Assembly (NCBI GenBank): GCA_024195265.1
Contig: JAJLRJ010000010.1
Span: forward strand, 9,665,302 to 9,729,301
From: Dendrophyllia cribrosa
Lineage: Eukaryota > Cnidaria > Anthozoa > Scleractinia > Dendrophylliidae
Direction: 5' to 3'
DNA: 64,000 nucleotides
The position numbers and the translations under genes were made by a program. The notes under the pieces are model-generated. The model was not told where the DNA came from. It did no database searches and worked only from the letters and a program-made list of their open reading frames with translations. Below, piece by piece: positions 1 through 11,586 of this stretch; position 1 is the stretch's first letter; every line of letters starts with the position of its first letter.

Positions 1-250
1 GACCACATCGAAAAGAAAGGGTTTTGAAACGAAGAATCATGACTCGACCATGGTCCTGATACATGGAATATTATAATATTGATAAAAAGTATAGCATAAA
101 CTGCAATTACATGCTTACCTTATCGCTCAGCAATCATATCGCATAATTTAATACATCGCTCCGATCCCAAGCGAGCGCATCAAGCGAAGACCACGATCGA
201 GCTAGTCATATTTTCGCACTTCACCATCCCTTCCCTGGTAACAATGGTCA

Positions 251-396
251 CAATCTCGTTCCCAGAGCCCGCGTTACCCTTGTCCAGCGGAACGGGAAAC
301 GACGGACTCTGGGATAAAGCGTTAACCAATCTCGTTCCCAGAGCCCGCGTTACCCTTGTCCAGCGGAACGGGAAACGACGGACTCTGGGATAAAGC
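251..396. repeat. Tandemly duplicated foldback repeat (76-bp period)
   Basis: Two head-to-tail copies, 251-326 and 327-396, of a 76-bp unit. Each unit has CCCAGAG near one end and CTCTGGG near the other, so a single copy can fold back. The second copy is cut by the PLE that follows, and its remaining end (ataaagcgttaacc) resumes at about 1935-1949. A reverse-complement copy lies at 7197-7266. Related Ccccagag...ctctggg ends bound the RecQ-containing repeat at 31.9-33.05 kb, so this is one family of foldback ends used several times in the window. Confidence 0.8.
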
Positions 397-1741
397 CTCT
401 TTATATACCGTCATCCCCAATGACGAAGGACTTCAAGCACTAAAATATTTTTTCGACCAGCGCTCCATTCAAAACCCAAGCTCAGAAACACTGCTCCGCT
501 TAGCCGAATTAGTTTTGACACTTAACTGTTTTTCATTTTCCCAAAACTACTACAAACAAGTAAATGGAGTCGCCATGGGCACCAAAATGGGACCAAGCTA
601 CGCTAACCTTTTTGTAGGCCACATCGAAGACAAATTTTTTAATCAGTACCACGGAACCAAACCCGAACTCTACGGCCGCTACATCGATGATTGCATTGGC
701 GCTACCTCTTCCAGTAAAGAGGAACTTAATCAATTCATAACTTCTGTCAATACTTTTCATCCCGCTCTAAAATATACCTGGGAAATTTCCGAAACCTCAG
801 TCGCTTTTCTTGACATTAATATTTCAATCAACGGTAACAGTTTATCCACAAGTGTGCACTACAAACCTACAGATTCCCACAGTTATCTGTTACATTCATC
901 CTCACATCCATCGCACGTTAAAAACGCCATTCCGTATTCTCAATTTCTCAGACTTCGACGTCTATGTAGTGATGACTCTGATTTTTCCAACAAATCAGAA
1001 GAAATGTGCCAGTTTTTCAAGAAACGTGGGTACCCTGACTCTGTTATTAATACGGGCCAACAACGTGCACAACAGATCGACAGACAATCAGCACTACAAA
1101 CGCCACAGAAGGAAGAGAACGAGAGAATTCCATTCACCCTCACTTTCCACCCACACAACAACACAGTCAAAAGCATCATTTTAAAAAATTTCAAATTACT
1201 CCAAAACGACCCCGAAACAGGCAGAATTTTTTCACAACCCCCACTAATTTCATTCAAACGTGACAAAAACATTGGCAACTTTCTAGTTACGAGCGCACTG
1301 AAATCTGACGATGTACCGGGAACTTTCAAATGCACACGCACACGATGTAACACTTGTCCTTTCATTCACAACGCGGACAAAATAACAGGACCCAAACGAT
1401 CTATTAAAATCACTGATCGTTTTACATGCACCTCCGTAAATGTTATCTACTGCATAACATGTACTTTTTGCAAAAAGATATACATTGGCGAAACAGGGAG
1501 AAGACTGGGCGACCGTTTTCGTGAACATCTCCGAGACGTTGAAAAAAATGACAAAGACGCATCCAAACCAGTCGCGCGCCATTTTAATCTTACTAACCAT
1601 TCTAAACAACACATGACAATCTGCGGCCTTTCCCTACACCAGGGTAACACAGAAAGCCGTAAAAACCTAGAACAAAAAATCATCTTTCAAATCGGCACTC
1701 TCAAACCCCACGGAATCAACGAACGCTTTTCATTCAACTAA
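356..1741 (+). CDS. PLE reverse transcriptase C-terminal half plus GIY-YIG endonuclease
   Basis: An open frame of 461 codons. The first ~14 codons (356-396) come from the host foldback repeat, and real PLE protein starts at about 397 with LYTVIPNDEG, a truncated RT palm motif. The segment VAMGTKMGPSYANLF is the B motif and RYIDDC carries the catalytic aspartates. The C-terminal 100 residues hold a Cys-rich lead-in (CTRTRCNTC), then VIYCITCTFC and KIYIGETGRR, a GIY-YIG nuclease core with its conserved Arg, followed by REHLRDV. In this family the RT copies element RNA and the GIY-YIG domain nicks target DNA. The frame is intact from 397 to 1741, but loss of the RT N-terminus makes the element dead in cis. 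Confidence 0.9.
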   Translation: MSSGTGNDGLWDKASLYTVIPNDEGLQALKYFFDQRSIQNPSSETLLRLAELVLTLNCFSFSQNYYKQVNGVAMGTKMGPSYANLFVGHIEDKFFNQYHGTKPELYGRYIDDCIGATSSSKEELNQFITSVNTFHPALKYTWEISETSVAFLDINISINGNSLSTSVHYKPTDSHSYLLHSSSHPSHVKNAIPYSQFLRLRRLCSDDSDFSNKSEEMCQFFKKRGYPDSVINTGQQRAQQIDRQSALQTPQKEENERIPFTLTFHPHNNTVKSIILKNFKLLQNDPETGRIFSQPPLISFKRDKNIGNFLVTSALKSDDVPGTFKCTRTRCNTCPFIHNADKITGPKRSIKITDRFTCTSVNVIYCITCTFCKKIYIGETGRRLGDRFREHLRDVEKNDKDASKPVARHFNLTNHSKQHMTICGLSLHQGNTESRKNLEQKIIFQIGTLKPHGINERFSFN

Positions 1742-1929
1742 TCTACATTTGTTTTTCACGTCACCAAATTTCCACCAATAGCGTAGCTCCACCGCTTACT
1801 ATATAAAACCACACACTACCCACAATTCCTTGATTCGCTCCGACGAAGGGCTAGCGCTCGAAACGTCAGCTATTTGAATCTTTTTACGGTGGTCAATTTA
1901 CCTTATCGACTCAGTCGATAAAACTAAAT
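397..1929 (+). mobile_element. 5'-truncated Penelope-like element insertion
   Basis: The PLE sequence lies between two copies of tctgggataaagc (384-396 and 1930-1942), a 13-bp target-site duplication. The uninterrupted target is visible in the first foldback copy at 309-321. The insert begins inside the reverse transcriptase domain, so the 5' end is missing, and it extends past the stop codon through about 190 bp of 3' UTR that includes a hammerhead-like fold at 1832-1880. The 5' truncation with a variable-length duplication fits target-primed reverse transcription. Confidence 0.8.
1832..1880 (+). ncRNA. Hammerhead-ribozyme-like fold in PLE 3' UTR
   Basis: Read in order: GATTC and GCT (stem I 5'), core CCGACGA, GGGC-TAGC-GCTC (stem II, one G-U pair), GAAA, C, GTC (expected cleavage site), then AGC and GAATC, which pair back with GCT and GATTC to close stem I. 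Hammerhead ribozymes are known in the terminal repeats of Penelope-like elements, usually with a very short stem III, as here. The core differs from CUGANGA by C in place of the conserved U4, so this copy may be weak or inactive. Confidence 0.55.
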
Positions 1930-3782
1930 TCTGGGATAAAGCGTTAACCGGAAAACAGGATTCTTGTGATCGGTTAAACTGCGCAGGCGTAAGTTCTTCA
2001 ACATCCGGTTTGACAAAATGGAGTTTGTTCAACACGAAGTCATCCAGAATTCTTTGGAAAAACTTGTAGGACACTCAGAAATTGTGCCAGCTCTAGAGAT
2101 CAGGATGAATGGAGACGAAGAAGTATTTCATTTTCCCCTTTTGTTTGCTAAAACGGATAAGGAATAAGTCACCGAAGGATTTGATTTCGAACTTGGGAAG
2201 GTAGAATCCAGAATTGCTGCTTATTTCTGCTTATTTTGTTGTCAACCTGGCAATCAGGCTCGTTCTGCCAGAATTTGTGACTATTTATATTCAATCTTGT
2301 GCTGGAAACTTCCAAACTTCCACGTAGGAATAAGTATTCATATTCTGTAACATCAGCTAGCTAATTTCACAGTCTTCTTCAGCTAATTTCACAGGCATCA
2401 TATCGTGTTATCGGGTAAGTTTTACAGTGTTTAGATCAACTTCTACCAATGGTTGGCAGGTTGCAATTTGATTTCTTAGTGTGAGTTAAAAGTGCTAAAA
2501 TGATATATAAATTGGAAGCTTGAGACATACTATGAAGTATGAAACTGTTCAGTAGACCTAAACTGTTTGTTTACCAGTGTCAGATTTAGATATAATCCGT
2601 TTCGCCAGAAGTACATGTAGTAAATTCTAAACTTTAAAGTTTGATTGGATTCATTTGTCTCTCAGCTTTTTTTTTTCATTAAAGCCATCTGTATCTAATG
2701 CTAGGTACAAATGCCCACCACCTGTGGCCAAGCTAATTGATGGGTTGGGAGGGGGGAGGGAGGGGGAGACTTCTGTCTGGTGACATCCTTAAAAGCACAG
2801 CCTGCATGGCAGGCATAAACAAGGAGGGGGGAGGGGGGAGAAAAGAAGAACACCTGCTATAAGAACCGGGCTATTTGCATTACGCTCACTGATTTCTTGG
2901 TAATCGGATTATGTCAACTTTCGATACGGTCACCACTCAGAAACTGGTGCGTGATTTTGCGTATGGGTGACTTAATGTGGAATTTACTGTTTACCGCCCA
3001 ATGCAAAGTAGACAGTCAGAATTTGCAGCCACTAACTTCTGCAGAAATGAATAAAAGGGGGTCTTTATTGCAGGCGTCCTTTCCCTATCTCCCCAGTTAC
3101 CATTTCTCTGATGCCTTCTACACAGGCTATAAAAGCATAAAAGCTGTGAGGAAGAGTCACTGTGAGGAGAAAATAACCAGTGGTACCTATTGTTATAACT
3201 CCAAGAGATACAAATTAATTGAGGAGGAAACTGTTTGAAACATTGTTTGCTTAAAAACGTGCCCTAAATATATTGTCATATGTTATTCAAATATTTTTCC
3301 ACAATTGGCTGATTAAAGAAGGTACAGGAAAAAGTATTTAAGAAAATTTGAGAATTTACACCCCAAGCAAGTAAATGACACAAGAATAGTATTTATTATT
3401 GTGTGTGCACAGATCAAAATTAATTTTGAGTACCCTGCTAGTGGCTTCAGTATATTCATTTCAATTGGCAGTAGGAGCCCAATCCTACTTTTTAATAGTC
3501 ATTGATTTTTTAAAGAGGAGAAGGATCCTGCAAACTAGGAGGAAATCATAAAGACCTACTTCATAAGGTCCATCTGTGGGTGGAAGCAATTTACAAATTT
3601 TGTTAAGCACCGGACTGCCATTCCGTCATTCTTCAACTAAAACTTTCTACAAAAGTAACAAATTCTTTGTGATGACTGAACAGTCTCCCTAGCATTGCCA
3701 GAGTCCTTAGTGTCTTAATTAGCTGGGAGGAGAGGAAGATGAACAGGTTTAAGTTTATCTTGCTACACTTGCTCTGATCACC

Positions 3783-3887
3783 CAGGGGCGGATCCACGAC
3801 TTTTCTTAGGAGGGGGTGCACCTCTAAGGAGAATAAAGAATACTAGTTATATTAGAAAGATGCAGGTCATCTCAGTTGGGGTGGGAG

Positions 3888-3960
<73 letters not shown>

Positions 3961-4001
3961 GGGTGCACACCTCCTGCACCCCTCCCCCAGATCTGCCTCT
4001 G
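3783..4001. mobile_element. Non-autonomous DNA element with a 68-nt G run
   Basis: Ends CAGGGGCGGATCC and GATCTGCCTCTG are imperfect inverted repeats, flanked by TCACC on both sides (3778-3782 and 4002-4006), a 5-bp duplication. The right arm of the inverted duplication (near 35870) lacks the insert, which confirms it. The interior shares sequence, in opposite orientation, with the longer element at 5416-5870. It contains an uninterrupted run of 68 G (3891-3958). The polyproline and polyglycine frames across it are artefacts of the G run. The terminal sequence and short duplication suggest a hAT-like family. Confidence 0.75.
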
Positions 4002-4558
4002 TCACCAATACCCTGACTAGGAACAGGCGCTTGTTCACAGGCTGTATGCCCCTCCAGTATAGCTGCTAATGAGGTCAAAACATCAGTCTCAAAACCTCAT
4101 CGTGGTATCCTGGAATGTGACACCATAGTACTAAACCAATGGGGAAATAAACATGCTTTTTGTATGTCACCCTCATATTTTTCTTAATTACATTAAGTTG
4201 TCTTTTTTCAACAGGAAAAAGGTTTACAAAACATTTATATTATTTTTGCTTTTGTATAGCATGTCTTCATGAGATACCTTTAGTGATTTGGTTGTTTTTT
4301 AATGCAAACTGCTTTGCTTATGGTTGGATCTCTTTATGACAAAGAAAAATGGCAATGCTTGATCATTGCATAATTCAATGTTAAGTAAAAAAAGAAACAA
4401 AACTAAACAAGATGCATAACAGGAGCCCAGTAACCTGGGGTACCCAAGGAACTGATGTGGGCACCACATTGTTGGCTAGGCACACAACTTTTCATAGTCT
4501 GGGCTGCTGCCTTTTGAGCTTGGACTTGTGGGTTCTTTGACAATTTTGTTAGAAAATA

Positions 4559-4713
4559 CAGTCAAACCTCTATCAAGCGGTCACCCTCGGGGAATAGCCA
4601 ACTGACCGCTTAATAGAGGTGACCGCTTAAAAGAGGTCATGTTTACAGTAAATACATGGCGACGATTTAATTCCGGGGATTTGTTAAGTGACTGCCTAAT
4701 AGAGGTTTGACTG
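4559..4713. mobile_element. Tc1/mariner-type MITE
   Basis: The 155-bp element starts CAGTCAAACCTCTAT and ends ATAGAGGTTTGACTG, flanked by TA on both sides (4557-4558, 4714-4715). The opposite arm of the inverted duplication (near 35460) preserves the empty site with a single TA. Inner copies of gaccgcttaatagaggt add further internal symmetry. A diverged relative lies at 21424-21555. It has no coding capacity. Confidence 0.8.
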
Positions 4714-5415
4714 TAACAGCTTTGCTAAAACAAAGACAGCACAGTCTGAGCAAAACAGCATAAAAAGCCTAAAATCCCCCCTTCCAATGACCAAATTGGT
4801 ATTACTAATTCTGGTCACTGCAAAAAAAAGCTATTGATATGTATCGGTAAGAATAACAAACATCAAACCACCTCCTCAGCCAGATGAAAATATGGATACT
4901 AACTTTAAGTGGACACAGCTGCAGTATGAAGCAAAAATCTCAGCATGATGCATTTATTGACCTTGGATGTCATAAATTGTTTCCTCCTTAATGCAGACTC
5001 TACTATGTTATGCTTGTTACAGACTAATTCAAATTCTGTTTTGACTTGTGGGTATCAGTTAAAACACAATTAACACACACTTTATTTGCATGAATCAGTG
5101 TCTGTGTCTATTGGGATTAACTGTGTAATTTTCAATCAAACAGTCAATTTTAGCCCTAAAAACACACAAAACCTACACTGCATTTCAAAATGCACATCAT
5201 CCTTTTTTGTCAAAAAAATCTGTGGCCACCAATATTTTATGTGGATAGCTGCCTGTAACATAAACAGATGTAATGTTAATAGTAAAGCAATAAAATGCTA
5301 TCTTCTCAAATGACATTTGTCATGGCCTTGGAGCTTTCAAAATAACCATGCCTCAAAGCCATTTTTTGGGATTTGTTTCATACTGAATGCTTGATGATCT
5401 CTGGCAGCAGGATTA

Positions 5416-5870
5416 CAGGGGCGGATCTAGGGGAGGGGTGCAGGTGGTGCGCACCCCCCCCCCCCCCCCCCCCCCCCCCACTGAGATGACCTGCATCTTT
5501 CTAATATAACTAGTATTCTGCAAAGAAAAGAAAAAAAACTATGTGGTTTATTGGTGTTGAAGTAAAATATGAGATGAGGTTGAAGAATTTACTGTATGTT
5601 GAACGGCTTAAAAATGGTAGCTAGGCGCTGGAGTTTCGAACATTAGCCCTTCTATTCGACGAAAACGTTACAGCATTGCATTAACACTGTGCAGTTCGCT
5701 TTACAGTTATACAAAATCTGCTGTATTGTTTGCTATGTATTCTCGACAGTTCATATTATGTTATTGCCTAGTCTGCGTTGTTCACTTTTAAAATTTGTTT
5801 ACGTCACCCTTCAGTTACGTCATTCCTTAGAGGTGCACCCCCTCCTAAGAAAAATCCTGGATCGGCCCTG
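5416..5870. mobile_element. 455-bp non-autonomous DNA element with a C run
   Basis: Ends CAGGGGCGGATCTAGG and CCTGGATCGGCCCTG are inverted repeats. GATTA flanks both sides (5411-5415, 5871-5875), and the other arm of the large inverted duplication (near 34620) shows the empty site. A 26-nt C run (5454-5479) sits where the related element at 3783-4001 has 68 G on the opposite strand. It is a fuller member of the same family and encodes no recognisable protein. Confidence 0.8.
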
Positions 5871-6477
5871 GATTACTAGACCGGTCTTTGATCATTAAAT
5901 TTTGGCTTTCAGGGTAAAAATTATGAAAGGTTAGACTTGCAACATTAGCCACCTAAAATCAAAGGGGTTTCAACGTCAGTCTGGCCCCTTAATTTAGAAA
6001 TAAAAATATCATTTAAGGGAAAAATTTTCATTGATACTGTACAATCTGAGCGTGGGACTCAAAAGGAAAACAAGACTTTTTTCCAACTTTAATCCAATTT
6101 AAATTTTTGAGTTAAATCACCAGAATCATTCTTATAATATTTTGCTGTGCATTCTTATTAATATTCTCTTTCACAAAAATTTATGCAACAAAAAGGCTGA
6201 GAATTATGTACAGGATATTTTCTCTGACAATCTGATTGCTGAAAGTTGATTCTTATAATTTGCAAAACAATTTGAAAGAATTATTTCCAGTACTCAGAGT
6301 TCTGAGCTGGATCTATTCTGCAAGACAATATTCCTATACTTGTATGATCTGAAAAGTAAATTTCTCACACAGTAGACAATAAATGACACAGGATAAATAT
6401 TGACGTATAAACACTCGAATAAAGAAATTGAAAGTTACATAACTGTAATTTCTTCAGTACCACACAGCACAAAGGCA

Positions 6478-6645
6478 GAGATACTCATAATAATAATAAC
6501 TTTTATTTACATGTAACACAATGTTTAACAAATTGAAGCATTTGTATAGAGAAAAAGAAAAATATATATACAACAAATGCACGAGGATAAATATACAAAC
6601 AAGACTATAATAAATTGACACAAAATGTTCAATCGCCTTCAATCA
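6478..6645 (-). repeat. Retroposon-like tail present in both duplication arms
   Basis: Read on the minus strand, the block ends in aaataaaagttattattattat, the A-rich then ATT-repeat tail typical of CR1-like LINEs or their SINEs. The right arm carries the same block at about 33820-34000 (aataaaggttattattatta), so the insertion predates the duplication. Confidence 0.45.
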
Positions 6646-7059
6646 TATAAATTCAACCGCACAAACATACCTGATATTCCACCGTTCACAAAGCTTGATA
6701 TAGAATTAGAAACTGATATACACGAGAGCAAAATTAAAATCGACGCTAAGCAAACCACTTCATATCCTATGACTTGCAACTCGGAACCGACCTCAGGGAT
6801 TACCGTAAGCTTTGAAGAGTGCAATTTAAATTAAAACTGCCGTTCGCATGTACAAAATTGGTATTTTCCCGCACTGATCAAGAATAATTTGAAAACGCAA
6901 GTCCATTACACCAGAATTCTTCGATTCTTCTGCTTGTACGAACACGTAGTCAAGAAAAAGTGAATCTTTAACGGTCTTCCAGACTCTTTCAATATCACAA
7001 ACACTCGATGAAGGCGTCGACCCGATTTTAAAACGTTCATAGACTATTTTGAGGTCAAA

Positions 7060-7340
7060 AACAACCTTGAAACACTTCTAAAAGCTATACATTTTGTCCA
7101 CCATGTTGACATTTAAATTACACTGCTCATGCCCAGTCGGTTGAAATAACACTGCTCATGCTCAGTTGATCAACCAATAAGACGTCGAATTTTTACGCTT
7201 TATCCCAGAGTCCGTCGTTTCCCGTTCCGCTGGACAAGGGTAACGCGGGCTCTGGGAACGAGATTGCAATGGTCAAGGAAGACACGATGACCACGCATTT
7301 TCATTGGTGACTTATAAGAACGAATACTATTGGTCGACAG
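7060..7340. other. Non-coding stretch with foldback-repeat copy
   Basis: It holds a short direct repeat (acactgctcatgc, twice at about 7121-7160) and, at 7197-7266, the reverse-complement copy of the 76-bp foldback unit found at 251-396. No gene is seen. Confidence 0.6.
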
Positions 7341-7355
7341 GTGGGAAGACATCAC

Positions 7356-7470
7356 AACCTCGTTCCCAGGGGCTTCTCGGTTTTCAAAATGGCGGTTTGA
7401 GAGGAGAAACCAACCTCGTTCCCAGGGGCTTCTCGGTTTTCAAAATGGCGGTTTGAGAGGAGAAACCCCT
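7356..7470. repeat. 57-bp tandem duplication containing CCCAGGGG ends
   Basis: The unit caacctcgttcccagggg...ggagaaac is present twice head to tail. It begins with the CCTCGTTCCCAGGG motif seen elsewhere in the window as an element end. The following sequence (ggagaaacccctggg) gives the reciprocal end, so the pair can fold back. Confidence 0.7.
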
Positions 7471-10400
7471 GGGACATAGCGATCTAAAACGATCGCTGAT
7501 TGGTTAATTGATCCTGATTCTTACATCTATTCTGATTGGTTTACGTTTTTCTAAGAAAAGATGGCGGATCACGGTAGGTTCTTCGAGAAACCAAAACAAT
7601 GCTATAACGAAGGTCTCCGAGACGTGAAAGTTGAACAGTTTTCCTGAGTAACTGTTAACAAAACTGCAGCTGTTCCTGACGATGCGGCTATGATCCAACA
7701 AGCGTAAGATTTAGAGATAATTCGCCGATTTTCAGGCTTTTAGCTTTGCGTTTACGGGTAGCGAATGGTAAGTTCGAGATATTTTTTTCTGCGAGCCCTA
7801 CACTTTTAAACTTTCAAAATGCGAGGCGGAGAGAAAGGCTATATGGAAAGGCTTTTCCAAATAAATCGAGACACCGGGACGTGGAGAACCGCTCAAATAA
7901 CCGAGACTGTGAGACCCATAAGCTTAATTTTTTGAAAGACCATTCGCCACTCACCCCCCGGTACGTGATAATTTATAGAATTTTGGAATGACTGGAATGG
8001 AAATGCTGGACGTAATGTAATTTAATAGAGTCTAGAATACTGGCTGAACCTCGGTGTAAAAACATGTCTTGTTTTCTACCTATTGTTTTATACAGTTTGT
8101 TTTCTTTGTTTTTCAGTTCATTTATAGTGTCATAAATAAAGCCGAGCCGACCGCCAATTGTTTGCTATTCAGTTACTTATTCACTTGTGACAGCTTGACT
8201 GAAGTTAAGCTTAATTTAGTTTTAAAACATGTCAATAAAAAACAAAACAGGTATGCATTCCTCAAAATGGCAAGATTTTTTAATAGTATAACCCCCAACA
8301 TTAATTTTGCACATGCATGTATGTACTATTGTTTTTTTTTTTTTAATTTAGGCAATCTTTTGTTCTGGCTTTTGTTTCTGTCTTCAGAACTTATTCATAG
8401 TTAATTTTTGGGATTATATGGAAATCTCACCCTCAAAATTCCCAACCACATTTCAGACCCAAGAACTGTTTTTAAGATTTTGCTTCTATGAAATGGCAAT
8501 ATAGTTTATAGCTGGCAAATCATCCCAGGCACTCTGGATACCAGAAGTTCTCTTACAGCAGGCCTTTTGCCCTGAGGCTCTTTCTTGTGGCAAAAATGTA
8601 AGAGTCAAAAGAGGCATGTACCGGTAATATCATATAGTTTATGAGAGACGAGAGGCACCCATGCAGGGTACATCCCAACTTGTTTGGACCAATGATCTTA
8701 GGGTGTTTTTTTTGCTTAGCTTTCAAAGTCATTAAAAATCAATTTTTCTTGGCAAACATTCTGCACAAAACAGCTTTTCGGGCTCTAAAGTTTTCTGCAC
8801 CTTTGAGAAACACATCAGCAGAATGCTAGTTAACATGTTTTTGCCTCTAGTCAGCATATGGTTTAAGAGTCGGTCTGTTTGCTTGAAAACAGTGGAGTAG
8901 AATGTTTGAATGAGTAAATGATATGATTAATATGGCTTTGAACTGTCAGGATTTCAGAATGGTAATCATTGCAAGTCATTGGGTTGATACAATAAAAAAA
9001 AACATTCTAGGATATAATCAGCTGTGAAACATTCTTTCGTGCCACAATGAGAAGTCTTTGAGCTGAGGCTGGGGAGAGGAAAAAGTGAAGTGTACAAGAA
9101 ATGTTCCCTGTGTACCCCCTTTTCATTTTATATTTTCTACATTTCAGTTTTTTACTGAAAAAGGCCTCTACGAAGGAGGGAGATGTTGATGAATTTTGAC
9201 AATCATGGCTCAGGTCTAGTGGATTTTTTTGTCTGATGAGGAAATTCTGTCACTTGTCCAACAGAGAAGGAATAGCTCCTGATTTCTTTTTTTATTTGGG
9301 AGCCATCCTTGTTTAAGTATGACACATTAAGCTTCTTTGTGATGTTTTATTAACATTTTAGTTTTTAACACCAGGCCAGGCCTTTCTCTTGCAGTCCAGT
9401 CTGGCTTTGTTAAATGTGTCAGGAGCATAAGATTCCCACTGACATGGCCTTAGGGGTTGTAAGGGCTTACAAGCATCCCCGGGCAAGCATCCCTGCCACA
9501 TCAGACAGGGAAGCTTTGATTTAAAACAATCAGGTAATCAAGTGACCAACATTTCTACCTGTAAACAATGGCTAGATTTAGGAAGCCCAGCCCAGCTTCT
9601 AAAGTTGACCAAAGCTATATATTATTTTAACTTTAGAAGGGTTTCCTCATCAATTAATCCTCAGGGTTACAATTTGCCAGAGGGGATTTTCTATGCCAGT
9701 CACAGTTAGTTGACATGAACCAATTGAATATGTATACTTCATGTGCAATATCCAGGTAGGGATTGACAGGAAGTGTGTATAAAGGCGGCAGATTTGGAAT
9801 TTAAGATTTTGGGAGTTTTAAATTGGGGGACGAGTAGCGTTGGCTCATGACTTGTTTATTTGCTGCTTTCAGAATACTATCACATTCCCTGGTCACCATT
9901 TAGGGCGGATGTAGCTTCATTTGGAAATGGAGTAAATGACTTTAATCTTCAATTTTGCTGTTTTATTTAATTTATTTGGTAACAAAATACACTAATCACA
10001 CTGCTGTCATTTCCAACATAAATTGTACATGTTTTCCTCAGAAACAATAAACTGTGACAAACACCTCTAACAAATATGGTAAAATACTTTGACTTGTCTT
10101 CACTTTTGTTTTCTTTTTTTTTTTAGAAAATGTTAACTTGGTGGGAGATATATTCCCGGAAATGAGTAAATAAAAAGCACTTGATTTAACATATTTTGCA
10201 GTTGTCAGTGTTTTGACTGGATCAGCAAACCATCTGATCTCTGAATAAAAGATCAAGTAAAAGTGTTTTATTGAGGGGAAGACGGTAAATTACTTTAAAA
10301 TGCCAACAAAACGGTGATACCCGCGCAAGAGCAACGGTAAAAGCATCGACGGTTAAATCGAAAAAAATATTACCACAAAAACTTCGTGCTATTTTGTTGC

Positions 10401-10746
10401 TTGCGGGCGTGATCGTGGGAAAAGAAGCCGAAAATACTATAATATAAGAAACCAAAAGTCTTAGCTGAGACGGTAAATTTACTCCTTTCCTTTGAAAAAT
10501 CGTGCTTCTTTGAAAAAAAAAAACATGTTTCGTAAGCTGCGGCGTTTCGAATTTTTACCTTCATTGCCTGTGTATCATTTTTCTTGAAACAGCAAGGTAA
10601 AGAAAAACTTTACAGGTCGATAAATGGTTCCACTTCGCTCCACAGACATCCCTCCTTCGCCGCCATTTTGTTTGTTTTCCTCTTGGTTTGCAATCTAGTA
10701 CCCAGATCTTCTCACTCTTTTCCTTGTCCGGCATTTTGAATACATC
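7453..10746 (+). repeat. Copy A of a ~3.4-kb direct duplication
   Basis: This segment is closely matched base for base by 28146-31672. Shared landmarks include gacatagcgatctaaaacga at the left, the cagacagggaagctttga block at about 9510 and 30440, and the gataaatggttcca region at about 10617 and 31549. Copy A lacks the G-run insertion that copy B carries near 29017. Both copies keep a short frame (copy A 7560-7646) beginning MADHGRFFEKPKQCY, ending after 28 codons; it may be a first exon of unknown function. No other coding potential is convincing. Confidence 0.85.
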
Positions 10747-10757
10747 ACCAGAAATCA

Positions 10758-10864
10758 ACATGTCCTCGAGACGAGATTATCTCATAGCAATAATTGCTAT
10801 TTGACACCGAATTAACTCATATACATAATCTGGGCTTGTCTGCGTTCTACGGTGACTGGTAACA
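10758..10864. repeat. 107-bp sequence X, inverted copy at 27940-28046
   Basis: The sequence from caacatgtcctcgagacgag to tacggtgactggtaac is repeated as an almost exact reverse complement at 27940-28046. In each case X abuts one copy of the 3.4-kb duplication on one side, and on the other side lies just upstream of a possible first exon starting ATGGCGG (10895 on plus, 27907 on minus). X may therefore be a shared upstream region of two promoters. Confidence 0.75.
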
Positions 10865-11288
10865 AGTTTATGTCAAAGCTGGATTTAAAACAACATGGCG
10901 GATCGAGTAAGTGCTTTTCGTTGCATCATAAATTGTTTATTTACGCTTTAATCGTTGCTATTGTAAATCCCAGTTATAGAAAATTTAAAATTTTGTTGAC
11001 TTAGGTCGTGGTAAAAAGCGAAAAAAGCCACTTGTGCTTTCCGAGATTTCAGAAAGAGCCCAGAAAGCACTCAAAAGCGCAAAGCGAGGCAATGCCACAC
11101 AGTCGTCGGAGTCTCGAAGTTCTACTTCTTCTACCTCAACTGTAAGAAAAACTAGAGCTCCGGCGAGTTATCGTTTTTACAAGGACTCTCTAACGAGTCG
11201 ACGTAAAACTCATTGTCAATACCGTCCAAGAGGTAGAAAAAAATGATGCCGATCAGTGATGCCGTTTCAGGTGAGGCTCGTTTACTGC

Positions 11289-11586
11289 TGGGGCGGATCC
11301 AGGAATTTCTGAAAGGGGGTCCGGGTGCATGTCCCGGAAATTTGTGTTCGATTTTACCCTCTAAAAAGCCATTTCCGGCATTCCTGAGAGTCGAAAAGCG
11401 TTTGTTAAGTCAAAAACTTGACAATCAGTCAATTGGTGGAAGTGAAACAACTACGTATAAAACAATTTTATTCTATTATTTTTATAAACCCCACGGGAGA
11501 CACAAGTCTGATAGGAGGGTCCGGACCCCCCCCCCCCCCCCCCCCCCCCCCCCACCCCCCCGACCCTCCCTCTGGATCCGCCACTG
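11289..11586. mobile_element. GGCGGATCC-ended non-autonomous element with C run
   Basis: Inverted ends ggggcggatccagg and ctctggatccgccac bound a ~295-bp segment containing a 28-nt C run (11526-11553) followed by A and more C. It resembles the elements at 3783 and 5416 in end sequence and homopolymer, but I found no clear target duplication. It interrupts the KDZ relic. Proline-rich frames here come from the C run. Confidence 0.6.

Larger units (their letters stand above)
2012..7060. repeat. Left arm of ~5-kb inverted duplication
   Basis: The stretch reads, as reverse complement, across 33426-38080. Clear anchors are gttcaacacgaagtcat (near 2028) against the complement near 38060, the 5086-5330 block against 34700-35060, and 6860-7030 against 33450-33610. 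The arms differ by substitutions, small indels and separate MITE insertions. No intact long gene is seen. A 49-codon frame at 2018-2167 corresponds to the continuation of the RecQ-like relic on the other arm. The frames at 2897-3238, 5086-5313, 5689-5898 and 6625-6834 have no recognisable protein character. Confidence 0.85.

Noticed and set aside
940..1683. Minus-strand and alternate-frame ORFs overlapping the PLE
   Set aside because: They are shadows of the reverse transcriptase/GIY-YIG frame.
3847..4078. Polyproline and polyglycine proteins
   Set aside because: These frames on both strands are translations of the 68-nt G run inside a MITE. The same applies to 11243-11651 and 29141-29422.
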